Below, one piece after another: positions 1 to 5,914 of a stretch of DNA of 9,229 bases; the stretch's first letter is position 1, and every line of letters starts with the position of its first letter. The translations under genes and the position numbers were made by a program. The notes beneath the pieces were generated by a model. That model made no database searches. It was not told the DNA's origin and was given only the letters and a program-made list of their open reading frames with translations. Source of the stretch: Brucellaceae bacterium (GTDB lineage Bacteria; Pseudomonadota; Alphaproteobacteria; Rhizobiales; Rhizobiaceae); assembly GCA_031253705.1 (NCBI GenBank), contig JAIRVW010000099.1:1-9229 (forward strand), written 5' to 3'.

Positions 1-1
1 A

Positions 2-310
2 GGACCGATTCCTGCCTCACGCAAGGCACTGGAAAAGGCCGGCTGGACGGTGAAAGATCTGGATCTGGTCGAGGCCAATGAGGCTTTTGCCGCGCAGGCC
101 TGCTGTGTCACCCGTGAGCTGGGGCTTGATCCTGCTATCGTCAATGTGAATGGCGGTGCCATTGCGATCGGACATCCGATTGGCGCTTCCGGTGCGCGTG
201 TTCTGACGACGCTGCTTTACGAAATGCAGCGCCGTGATGCGAAAAAAGGTCTGGCGACTTTGTGTATCGGTGGTGGCATGGGCGTTGCGCTTTGTGTGGA
301 GCGCGACTGA
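2..310 (+). CDS. Acetyl-CoA acetyltransferase (thiolase), 3' end only
   Basis: This is the last 102 codons of a biosynthetic-type thiolase. The reading frame is already open at base 2, so the gene begins upstream of the window. Thiolases of this family condense two acetyl-CoA to acetoacetyl-CoA in the cytosol, feeding polyhydroxybutyrate or other acetoacetyl-CoA pathways. Visible family signatures are [10 protein letters not shown] (visible residues 23-32), [16 protein letters not shown] with the catalytic His (residue 58), and [10 protein letters not shown] with the second active-site Cys (residue 88). The protein ends five residues after that motif block, as family members normally do. No acetoacetyl-CoA reductase gene (phaB) follows. 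A terminator closes the unit about 50 bp downstream, so this is the last gene of its transcript. Whether it is PhaA, AtoB or another paralogue cannot be decided from the C-terminus alone. Confidence 0.93.
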   Translation, partial: GPIPASRKALEKAGWTVKDLDLVEANEAFAAQACCVTRELGLDPAIVNVNGGAIAIGHPIGASGARVLTTLLYEMQRRDAKKGLATLCIGGGMGVALCVERD

Positions 311-362
311 GCCGGTTTGTACTCGCCTGAGTGCCGTAAAAGTTAACGGCTGAGTTTCATTA

Positions 363-396
363 GGCCACGGGAAAATTAACCTTTCCGTGGCCTTTT
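363..396 (+). terminator. Rho-independent terminator of the thiolase gene
   Basis: The arms GGCCACGGGAA (363-373) and TTTCCGTGGCC (382-392) form an 11-bp stem with one G-U pair and an 8-nt loop, followed by TTTT at 393-396. A smaller hairpin precedes it: GCCGT (333-337) pairs with ACGGC (346-350). Position and orientation fit termination of the thiolase transcript. Confidence 0.85.
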
Positions 397-451
397 GCTG
401 CGTTATAAAAGCAGATCAGTAATCTCTTATACTATATGTAGTGTATTTATT

Positions 452-598
452 GATTCTCATTGCTCTATTTTGTGAGAATGAAACGGGAACTTTATTGTAT
501 CAGCGATTCGTCGCCGATTCGTTCAGGTTTTGGCCGGATCGTTAACCAGCATATTATTTCTCTTCATGATTCCGTTGGCGAATTTAAAATATTCTTAA
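452..598. promoter_or_regulatory. Possible cell-cycle control region (GANTC cluster and TTAA-N7-TTAA)
   Basis: GATTC, a GANTC target of the alphaproteobacterial CcrM methylase, occurs at 452-456, 505-509, 516-520 and 568-572. These are followed by TTAA (584-587), seven bases, and TTAA (595-598), which matches the CtrA full-site pattern TTAA-N7-TTAA. A third TTAA lies at 605-608 with a spacing of six. The surrounding DNA is AT-rich, so the TTAA match could be chance. No promoter elements could be tied to these sites. Confidence 0.25.
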
Positions 599-639
599 TC
601 TTTATTAACGGGCAGTATTTTCTGAAATTGGTATTTTAG
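478..639 (+). CDS. Doubtful 53-aa ORF, possible glycosyltransferase N-terminal remnant
   Basis: An ATG-started frame of 53 codons ends in TAG. There is no convincing ribosome binding site upstream. The first half, which reads ISDSSPIRSGFGRIVNQHI after MKRELYC, resembles by eye the N-terminal SDSP...SGFGRV loop of some GT-B glycosyltransferases. The second half (EFKIFLIFINGQYFLKLVF) is hydrophobic and unremarkable. I see no continuation of such a protein in other frames downstream. It could be a decayed gene fragment, a tiny real peptide, or chance. Its DNA also contains the GATTC and TTAA motifs listed separately, which argues for a non-coding role. Confidence 0.15.
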   Translation: MKRELYCISDSSPIRSGFGRIVNQHIISLHDSVGEFKIFLIFINGQYFLKLVF

Positions 640-902
640 GAATAAAACCACTCCATTTCGGCTGGTGAGCTGTAAAAGTTAATATTGCCGGTTTTTGTTG
701 TTCATCTTGCCGGAGATGAAATCTGTATATTGTGTGTGTAATTTTTATAAATACATGATGTGGTTTTGAACAAAATGAGAACTGCGTGAAACCTTTGATT
801 CGTAGCTGCTTTGTTCCGCTGGCGTTCTTTTCGTTAATATTCGCAGGATTAAGGGCGTTTCAGGTCGGTTTGCAGGAGTGAAAAAACGGGTGTCTGCCAG
901 CA

Positions 903-947
903 AAAATGACCGGCAAAAGCTGCTGCTGAATAGTTTTTAGTCATTTT
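903..947. other. 45-nt imperfect hairpin
   Basis: The outer arms AAAATGAC (903-910) and GTCATTTT (940-947) are perfect 8-bp complements. An inner helix pairs 915-921 with 932-938, including one G-U, around a 10-nt loop. On the minus strand the outer arm runs into five T residues, and on the plus strand into four. It could be a weak terminator in either direction or the end of a small RNA. No gene that would need it is visible. Confidence 0.35.
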
Positions 948-988
948 CTGAAGATTTGACATAAAAGAAGTCATAAAGCTGGTGTTGT

Positions 989-1038
989 TGCCCTTTTAGT
1001 CAGGGGCAGATAATGCTACCTGCTTGCGGCAATCTGCC
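989..1038 (+). promoter_or_regulatory. Two mutually exclusive hairpins around a Shine-Dalgarno
   Basis: TGCCCTT (989-995) can pair with AGGGGCA (1002-1008), including one G-U, over a 6-nt loop. Alternatively GGCAGAT (1005-1011) can pair with ATCTGCC (1032-1038). Both use bases 1005-1008, so they compete. The first hides the AGGGG (1002-1006) that lies six bases before the ATG of the small ORF at 1013. The arrangement resembles a leader switch, but nothing beyond base pairing supports it. Confidence 0.25.
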
Positions 1039-1132
1039 GGACATTAAAATGGCAGAAGAAATGGGGTTTGCCGATCAGGTTTGCTGTGTTGTATCAATGA
1101 CAGGCGGTTCTGATAGCAGATACCCAGTGTAA
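1013..1132 (+). CDS. Candidate 39-aa leader peptide before the helicase gene
   Basis: This ATG-started frame of 39 codons ends in TAA, 33 bp before the helicase ATG. An AGGGG motif at 1002-1006 sits at an ideal six-base spacing, a better ribosome binding site than that of the helicase itself. The peptide is soluble-looking and has Cys at residues 5, 24 and 25. It has no signal sequence and I recognise no family. It could be a translated upstream ORF that couples ribosome loading to the helicase, or chance. The overlapping hairpins (989-1038) make regulation by RNA folding possible. Confidence 0.28.
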   Translation: MLPACGNLPDIKMAEEMGFADQVCCVVSMTGGSDSRYPV

Positions 1133-1165
1133 CGACTTCATGAGACGGGGAATAATCAATTCCGC

Positions 1166-4100
1166 ATGAATGACCAGAAGAAATCAATGACGCCTCCGGC
1201 AGGGGCGGCGTCACTGCAGCATCCTCAAGGGGGACCGCTCATTGTCAGCGGTCGCGATGTTACGGCGGTACTCGGGCCGACCAACACGGGTAAGACACAT
1301 CTGGCGCTGGAGCGTATGCTCGCCCATGAGAGCGGCGTTATTGGTCTGCCGCTGCGCCTTTTGGCGCGCGAAGTCTATAATAAGCTGGTTGCTAAAGTCG
1401 GGCCGCAGAAAGTGGCGCTGGTTACCGGCGAAGAAAAAATCATTCCCGCGGGTGCAAAATATTCGGTCTGTACGGTTGAGGCATTGCCCCGTCAGACCAA
1501 TGCAGCCTTTGTTGCGATTGATGAAGTGCAGCTGGCGGCAGATCTGGAACGCGGTCATATTTTCACAGATCGTATTTTGCATCTTCGCGGTCGTCAGGAA
1601 ACGCTGCTGCTTGGTGCGGCAACCATGCGGCCTATTCTCGAAAAGCTGCTGCGCGGTATCAATATTATTACCCGTCCGCGTCTGTCGCATCTGGCTTATG
1701 CCGGTTCGAAAAAGATTACCCGTCTGCCGCGTCGCAGTGCCATTGTCGCTTTCTCGGCAGACGAGGTCTATGCGATTGCCGAGCTGATCCGTCGTCAGCG
1801 TGGCGGTGCAGCCGTGGTGATGGGCGCTTTGAGCCCGCGAACCCGCAATGCGCAAGTTGAATTGTATCAGTCCGGCGATGTTGATTTTCTGGTGGCGACC
1901 GATGCGATCGGTATGGGGCTTAACCTCGATGTCGATCATGTTGCCTTTGCACAAGCACGTAAATTTGACGGTTTTCAGTATCGTGATCTGAACCCGGGTG
2001 AGCTCGGCCAGATTGCCGGTCGTGCGGGGCGACATCTGCGCGACGGGACATTTGGCGTCACCGGTCAGGTTGATCCGTTTGAGAAGGAGCTTGTCGAGCG
2101 GATAGAATCGCATACCTTTGACGCGGTCAAAGTGTTGCAATGGCGCACGGCTCAGTTCGATTTTTCATCTGTAGGAGCATTGAAACAGTCTCTCGACCGT
2201 TCTGCACCATTGGAAGGCTTGACACGGGCGCTGCCTGCGGTTGACATGCAGGCGCTTGAAAATCTGGCGCGTGATGAAACGATCATGCAGCTTGCGGATA
2301 CGTCCAGGCGCGTGGAAATTTTATGGGATGCCTGTGCGCTTCCCGATTACAGAAGGATTGCACCGGCACAACATGCCGATATTATTGCTGCAATCTATAA
2401 GGATATCATCCGCAAAGGTTTTGTGGATGAAGACTATATGAGCGAGCAGGTGCGCCGGTCCGACAGGACTGACGGTGAGATCGACACTTTATCTCATCGT
2501 ATTGCACAAATTCGCACATGGACTTTTGTGTCGCATCGGCCGGGCTGGCTGGCAGATCCGATACATTGGCAAGAAAAGACGCGCGAAATTGAGGACAGAT
2601 TGTCCGATGCGTTGCATGAACGGTTGACGAAACGCTTTGTAGACCGCAGGACAAGCGTGCTTATGAAGCGCCTGAGAGAGAATGCCATGCTAGAAGCAGA
2701 AATTAGCCCGACAGGGGATGTACTTGTCGAAGACCACAATGTCGGGCAGTTGGAAGGGTTCCGATTTACCGCCGACGTCAAGGCCGAAGGGCCGGACGCG
2801 AAAGCGGTAAAGGGGGCTGCACAAAAAGCGCTGGCCGCTGAATATGACCGTCGTGCAGAGCGCTTCTCTGCTGCGGCCAACGGTGATTTCGCCCTTGGCT
2901 CGGATGGTGTTCTGCGCTGGGTCGGCGCACCGGTTGCAACTCTGGTTGCCGGTGACAGCGTGATGCGCCCGCGCAGCGTCCTGCTGGCTGACGAGCAGCT
3001 GACAGGCGCCTCCCGTGAGAAAGTACAGAGCCGTATTGACCGCTTTGTTGCTCATCACATTGAGACAGTTCTCAAGCCGTTGCACGATCTGACCGAGGCT
3101 GATGCCCTGACCGGCATGACCCGTGGTCTGGCTTTCCGTCTGGTTGAAAGCTTCGGTGTGATCCAGCGTCGTGAAATCGCTGAGGAAATCCGCGGTCTCG
3201 ATCAGGATTCCCGTGCGGCTCTGCGTCGTTTCGGTGTGCGCTTCGGTGCCTATCATGTGTTTATCCCTGCATTGTTGAAACCGGCACCTGCCGGTCTGAT
3301 GACCCTGCTTTGGGCGCTGAGCAATGACGGCCGTGAACGCGCCGGTTACGGTGATGTGGTTCATGTGCTGGCGGCAGGCCGTACATCAGTTGTGGTTGAT
3401 CCGGCTTTCGATCCGGTTTTCTACACCTTGGCCGGTTACCGCGTTCTGGGCCGCCGCGCTGTGCGTTTCGACATTCTGGAACGTCTGGCTGATCTGATCC
3501 GTCCGGCTCTGGCCTGGCGTCCGGGTGCAGGCCTGCGTGCTGAAGGTGCTTATGACGGTGCCCGTTTCATGGTCACGCCGTCGATGATGTCTATTCTCGG
3601 TGCGACACCGGAAGACATGGAAGAAGTACTGAAAAGCCTTGGCTATCGTCATGAAGCGATGGAAGCACCTGCGGTTGCTGCTAAGCTTGCAGAACTGGAT
3701 GCTTTTGCGGAAGCCGATGCAGCCAAACAGGCCGGTGAAGGTGAAGTTGTAGCGGAAGCTACTGCTGAGGTTACCGAACAGGCTGAAGCTGAAGAAGCGC
3801 CGGTTGCTGAAACTGCTGCGCCGGAAGTGTCTGCGGAAGCCGGTACTGAAGCATCGGCTGAAGAACCTGTTAAAATGGTTCTGCTGTGGCGTCCGGGTCG
3901 TCATGACAACCGCGGCCGTGAGCAGGGCAAGGGACGTGAGCAGAACCGCAATCGTCCGCAGGGCAACCGTCGTGCACTTGCTAAAGACGGTGCGCCGGCT
4001 GATGCAGCGAAAGACAATGCCGGTGACAATCAGAACCGCGAAGGCCGCAGCAAGCGGTTTGAAAAAGCGGCACGGGTTGATTTCCGCAACGGCGAACAGA

Positions 4101-4258
4101 AATCGGGTCGCAATGAGCATCACGGCAAGCCGCGTCATGGCAAGCGTGATCACGCTCAGGATCAGAAGCGGGTTGAGCGCAATGATCGTCCTGCACAGAT
4201 CGATCCTGATTCACCGTTCGCCAAGCTGCTTGCTCTGAAAGAGCAGCTGAAGAAGTAA
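1166..4258 (+). CDS. SUV3-type ATP-dependent RNA helicase
   Basis: This 1030-aa protein is a superfamily 2 helicase related to mitochondrial SUV3 (SUPV3L1). It probably unwinds structured RNA in the cytoplasm during RNA turnover. Motif I/Walker A is GPTNTGKT (residues 37-44), motif II is DEVQ (119-122), motif III is GAATMR (150-155), motif V is ATDAIGMGLN (244-253) and motif VI is QIAGRAGR (282-289). The DEVQ box instead of DEAD/DEAH and the GAATMR motif are typical of the SUV3 group. The middle region (about 320-830) is the family's C-terminal helical part. Residues about 838-905 are Glu/Ala-rich and acidic. Residues about 906-1030 are Arg/Asn/Gly/Gln-rich and basic, probably disordered and RNA-binding. 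The ATG at 1166 has only a weak distant GACGGGGA. The ATG at 1187 is an alternative start. The stop lies 3 bp before the S4 gene, so the two are probably cotranscribed. Seven AGA/AGG codons cluster at 2306-2677. Confidence 0.93.
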   Translation: MNDQKKSMTPPAGAASLQHPQGGPLIVSGRDVTAVLGPTNTGKTHLALERMLAHESGVIGLPLRLLAREVYNKLVAKVGPQKVALVTGEEKIIPAGAKYSVCTVEALPRQTNAAFVAIDEVQLAADLERGHIFTDRILHLRGRQETLLLGAATMRPILEKLLRGINIITRPRLSHLAYAGSKKITRLPRRSAIVAFSADEVYAIAELIRRQRGGAAVVMGALSPRTRNAQVELYQSGDVDFLVATDAIGMGLNLDVDHVAFAQARKFDGFQYRDLNPGELGQIAGRAGRHLRDGTFGVTGQVDPFEKELVERIESHTFDAVKVLQWRTAQFDFSSVGALKQSLDRSAPLEGLTRALPAVDMQALENLARDETIMQLADTSRRVEILWDACALPDYRRIAPAQHADIIAAIYKDIIRKGFVDEDYMSEQVRRSDRTDGEIDTLSHRIAQIRTWTFVSHRPGWLADPIHWQEKTREIEDRLSDALHERLTKRFVDRRTSVLMKRLRENAMLEAEISPTGDVLVEDHNVGQLEGFRFTADVKAEGPDAKAVKGAAQKALAAEYDRRAERFSAAANGDFALGSDGVLRWVGAPVATLVAGDSVMRPRSVLLADEQLTGASREKVQSRIDRFVAHHIETVLKPLHDLTEADALTGMTRGLAFRLVESFGVIQRREIAEEIRGLDQDSRAALRRFGVRFGAYHVFIPALLKPAPAGLMTLLWALSNDGRERAGYGDVVHVLAAGRTSVVVDPAFDPVFYTLAGYRVLGRRAVRFDILERLADLIRPALAWRPGAGLRAEGAYDGARFMVTPSMMSILGATPEDMEEVLKSLGYRHEAMEAPAVAAKLAELDAFAEADAAKQAGEGEVVAEATAEVTEQAEAEEAPVAETAAPEVSAEAGTEASAEEPVKMVLLWRPGRHDNRGREQGKGREQNRNRPQGNRRALAKDGAPADAAKDNAGDNQNREGRSKRFEKAARVDFRNGEQKSGRNEHHGKPRHGKRDHAQDQKRVERNDRPAQIDPDSPFAKLLALKEQLKK

Positions 4259-4261
4259 CGC

Positions 4262-4666
4262 ATGAATACGGGTGCTCCAAAACAACGCATTGATAAATGG
4301 TTGTTTTTCACCCGTGTTGTTAAATCACGCTCGCTCGCGGCAAAACTTAGCAGCGGCGGGCGTGTTCGTATTAACCGCGATAAAATCGATCAGGCTTCTC
4401 ACGGTGTGAAAATCGGTGACGTGGTTACGGTGACACTGGATCGCCGTATCCTTGTCTATAAAGTGAAAGAACTGGGAGAGCGTCGCGGTTCTTTTCCTGA
4501 AGCGCAATTGCTTTATGAAGATCTGACGCCGCCGGTTGAAAAGCCGGAGCAGGACATGATGGCTGCCGGTGAGAAGCGTGATGCCGGTTCCGGTCGTCCG
4601 ACGAAGCGGGACAGGCGTGTAACAGAACGCTTGAAACAGGGCGGTTCCGGTTTTGAAGATCTCTGA
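4262..4666 (+). CDS. S4-domain RNA-binding protein, HslR (Hsp15)-like
   Basis: This 134-aa protein has an S4 RNA-binding fold at its N-terminus, from QRIDKWLFFTRVVKSRSLA (residues 8-26) through GGRVRIN (32-38) to about residue 60. E. coli HslR has nearly the same length. It binds free 50S subunits that still carry a nascent chain and helps recycle them, and a similar role is inferred here. The C-terminal tail is charged and carries GRPTKRDRR (111-119), which probably contacts RNA. The ATG lies 3 bp after the helicase stop, and its ribosome binding site (GAAGAAG) is inside the last helicase codons, so translation is probably coupled. The pairing with a helicase suggests a shared role in RNA or ribosome quality control. 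No clear terminator follows. Confidence 0.88.
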   Translation: MNTGAPKQRIDKWLFFTRVVKSRSLAAKLSSGGRVRINRDKIDQASHGVKIGDVVTVTLDRRILVYKVKELGERRGSFPEAQLLYEDLTPPVEKPEQDMMAAGEKRDAGSGRPTKRDRRVTERLKQGGSGFEDL

Positions 4667-5004
4667 ACTGTTCTGATGTGAGTCGCTTTAAAGACTTCAA
4701 CCGGCTCAGATAGGGTGTTTCCTGAAGCTGAACTATGCCTGAGGTACTGAGTCGGGTCATTCCTCCCTTTCAAATCTTTGTGTAGCCCGGATTTCTGTCC
4801 GGAATGAAGAATGATCACGCGGAAGGAATATGCTTTATTAAAAGCTGGCGGAAACGCAGTTTTTGAGAAATAACTGCGTCGCAGAATGTGGTTCTTTTTT
4901 GCGGCGGAGCGTCGCGGATCGGGGAAAACCCTCTTGCAAGCCGTGGCTAAAGTCGCTACCTGACAGACAGGTTTTCTGCCGTCTTCTGCGTGATGCACCT
5001 GCTG

Positions 5005-5037
5005 CAAAAAATCATCTCAGATCGCTGATCTGATGAT
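5005..5037 (-). terminator. Terminator-like hairpin facing the minus strand
   Basis: CAGATC (5018-5023) pairs with GATCTG (5027-5032) over a 3-nt loop. The stem continues as ATCAT (5011-5015) with ATGAT (5033-5037), around a 2-nt bulge. Read on the minus strand, the 11-bp stem is followed at once by six T residues (5010-5006 and neighbours). No minus-strand gene ends here, so it would only make sense for an antisense or small RNA started near the fdxA start. The stem is AT-rich and could be incidental. Confidence 0.35.
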
Positions 5038-5078
5038 TGTTGCGGATGATCCGCCTGCCGTTCTGACGGTAATGCCGC

Positions 5079-5109
5079 CTTGATTGTAATATTGGCCACA
5101 TTTCTATGT
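5079..5109 (+). promoter_or_regulatory. Possible sigma-70-type promoter of fdxA
   Basis: CTTGATT (5079-5085) and CTATGT (5104-5109) each match the alphaproteobacterial CTTGAC/CTATAT elements with one difference, separated by 18 bp. The spacing is one to two bases longer than ideal. A start near 5116 would leave a short leader with GGGAG at 5126-5130 and the fdxA ATG at 5138. Confidence 0.35.
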
Positions 5110-5137
5110 GTCCGTTCCAACCTCTGGGAGTTCGACA

Positions 5138-5476
5138 ATGACTTATGTCGTGACCGATAACTGCATTCGCTGCAAATATACGGATTGCGTGGAGGTCTGT
5201 CCTGTCGATTGTTTCTATGAGGGCGAGAATATGCTCGTCATCAATCCTGATGAGTGCATTGACTGCGGCGTATGTGAACCTGAATGCCCTGCGGAAGCGA
5301 TCCGTCCGGATACCGAGCCAGGTCTTGATAAGTGGATTGAGCTGAACGCTGAATATTCCGCAAAATGGCCAAACCTGACTGTCAAAAAAGACCAGATGGC
5401 TGAAGCGACAGAAATGGACGGCGTTGCCAACAAGCTGGAACAATATTTCTCTGCAGAGCCTGGCGAAGGCGATTGA
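5138..5476 (+). CDS. fdxA: Seven-iron ferredoxin FdxA ([3Fe-4S][4Fe-4S])
   Basis: This 112-aa cytosolic ferredoxin is of the Azotobacter vinelandii FdI type, a low-potential one-electron carrier. By alignment with FdI, Cys9, Cys17 and Cys50 bind the [3Fe-4S] cluster. Cys21, Cys40, Cys43 and Cys46 bind the [4Fe-4S] cluster. Cys12 and Cys25 are the extra non-ligand cysteines that FdI also has. All ligands are present. The C-terminal half (about 55-112) is the cysteine-free extension that separates FdxA from short bacterial ferredoxins. The start is the ATG at 5138, preceded by GGGAG at 5126-5130. An upstream in-frame GTG would add ten residues that the family lacks. The gene stands alone with long spacers on both sides. 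Its redox partner cannot be inferred from the neighbours. Confidence 0.95.
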   Translation: MTYVVTDNCIRCKYTDCVEVCPVDCFYEGENMLVINPDECIDCGVCEPECPAEAIRPDTEPGLDKWIELNAEYSAKWPNLTVKKDQMAEATEMDGVANKLEQYFSAEPGEGD

Positions 5477-5515
5477 TTCCCGTCAGGATTTCCCTGAATA
5501 ACTACAGAGCCTGCC

Positions 5516-5538
5516 CTGTTAATTAACAGATTATTAAC
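5516..5538. promoter_or_regulatory. Palindrome overlapping a CtrA-type box (TTAA-N7-TTAAC)
   Basis: CTGTTAATTAACAG (5516-5529) is a perfect 14-bp palindrome. It overlaps TTAA (5523-5526), seven bases, and TTAAC (5534-5538), an exact match to the CtrA full-site consensus. GATTC sites, possible CcrM targets, flank it at 5475-5479 and 5579-5583. It lies 40 bp after fdxA and about 380 bp before the carD start. No clear -10 box follows at the distance expected for a CtrA-activated promoter. Confidence 0.4.
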
Positions 5539-5566
5539 ACAATTCGCCGCCGGAGGCGTCTTGTGA

Positions 5567-5595
5567 CGGCATTTTGTTGATTCTGCCGGTTTTTT
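5567..5595 (+). terminator. Weak candidate terminator of fdxA
   Basis: CGGCA (5567-5571) pairs with TGCCG (5584-5588) over a 12-nt loop, followed by one G and six T residues (5590-5595). The stem is short and the loop large, so this is only a weak candidate. It is the best terminator-like structure after fdxA. Confidence 0.35.
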
Positions 5596-5694
5596 GTGTT
5601 ACTGTTCACAATAATGTCGATGAGCAGGCGTCATTTCGTGGCGGCTACAGGTATTCACTGAAAGGCTGATATTAGTTACAGGCTGAAATAGTGC

Positions 5695-5890
5695 CGGGGC
5701 AAGTTTGTTTTTAAATTTTGCTCCCCGCCGTTTAACCTGTGATTTTTTATGCTTAAGTTTTGCCTCAGCATCCCTTTTACATTCTGTTTCGGCACTTGTT
5801 TTAATCAGCTGTAATGATTGTTCCGTCCCCCGCGGTGCAGTTGCAGGACTGATTGTATCACCGCGTGTAAACCGGCGTGCCAAGCGCCGG
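5695..5890 (+). promoter_or_regulatory. Structured probable 5' leader of carD
   Basis: Three hairpins precede carD. CGGGG (5695-5699) pairs with CCCCG (5723-5727) and CAA (5700-5702) with TTG (5718-5720), around a 2-nt bulge. CGCGGTG (5831-5837) pairs perfectly with CACCGCG (5859-5865) and encloses a smaller CAGT/ACTG hairpin (5838-5851). CCGGCG (5872-5877) pairs with CGCCGG (5885-5890) over a 7-nt loop and ends eight bases before the AGGGAG ribosome binding site. The transcription start is unknown, so it is an inference that all three are transcribed. None matches a riboswitch class I know. Confidence 0.4.
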
Positions 5891-5914
5891 ACACTACAGG
5901 GAGTATTGAAGCGT

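Larger units (their letters stand above)
397..1165. other. Long AT-rich intergenic spacer
   Basis: About 770 bp between the thiolase terminator and the helicase start hold no gene I recognise. The region is visibly richer in A and T than the flanking genes and has frequent stops in all frames. Its contents are a doubtful 53-codon ORF (478-639), four GATTC sites within 452-572, a TTAA-N7-TTAA motif (584-598), a 45-nt hairpin (903-947) and a small ORF with a good Shine-Dalgarno (1013-1132). A TTGACA hexamer sits at 956-961 but has no matching -10 box. This spacer must contain the promoter of the helicase unit, but I cannot place it with confidence. Confidence 0.7.
4667..5137. other. Gene-poor spacer between the S4 gene and fdxA
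   Basis: About 470 bp with no recognisable gene. An 8-bp inverted repeat, ACGCAGTT (4854-4861) and AACTGCGT (4872-4879), has a 10-nt loop and a T-run 15 nt further on (4894-4900), and could be a poor terminator for the helicase-S4 unit. Other contents are a small hairpin at 4787-4802, a minus-strand terminator-like hairpin at 5005-5037 and a possible fdxA promoter at 5079-5109. Very short ORFs (20 and 25 codons) at 4811 and 4886 are not supported. Confidence 0.6.

Noticed and set aside
786..881. 31-codon GTG-started ORF with a signal-peptide-like sequence
   Set aside because: It has a weak ribosome binding site, ends right after the hydrophobic stretch and has no continuation in any frame. 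Probably chance.
956..984. TTGACA at 956-961 as a helicase promoter
   Set aside because: No acceptable -10 element follows at 16-18 bp (the sequence there is CTGGTG).
1233..1253. 7-bp inverted repeat GACCGCT/AGCGGTC inside the 5' end of the helicase gene
   Set aside because: It is coding sequence with a GC-rich stem of ordinary length, and nothing ties it to regulation.
4811..4963. Mini-ORFs of 20 codons (4811) and 25 codons (4886), the latter containing GSGKT
   Set aside because: They are too short and lack good ribosome binding sites. The GSGKT is not in a proper Walker A context because the glycine four residues before GK is missing.
4513..5007. 164-codon minus-strand ORF over the S4 gene end and the following spacer
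   Set aside because: It starts with TTG, is antisense to the well-supported S4 gene over its last 150 bp, lacks a ribosome binding site and matches no family I know.
5663..5686. Direct repeat AGGCTGA at 5663-5669 and 5680-5686
   Set aside because: Seven bases at 17-bp spacing without further symmetry is too weak to call an operator.
5599..5883. 94-codon basic minus-strand ORF upstream of carD
   Set aside because: It has no recognisable motif or convincing ribosome binding site, and it overlaps the hairpin-rich leader.
5705..5914. N-terminal extension of CarD by 70 residues
   Set aside because: It would start at TTG without a ribosome binding site, and the extension does not resemble CarD. 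The ATG at 5915 has AGGGAG and the normal family N-terminus.
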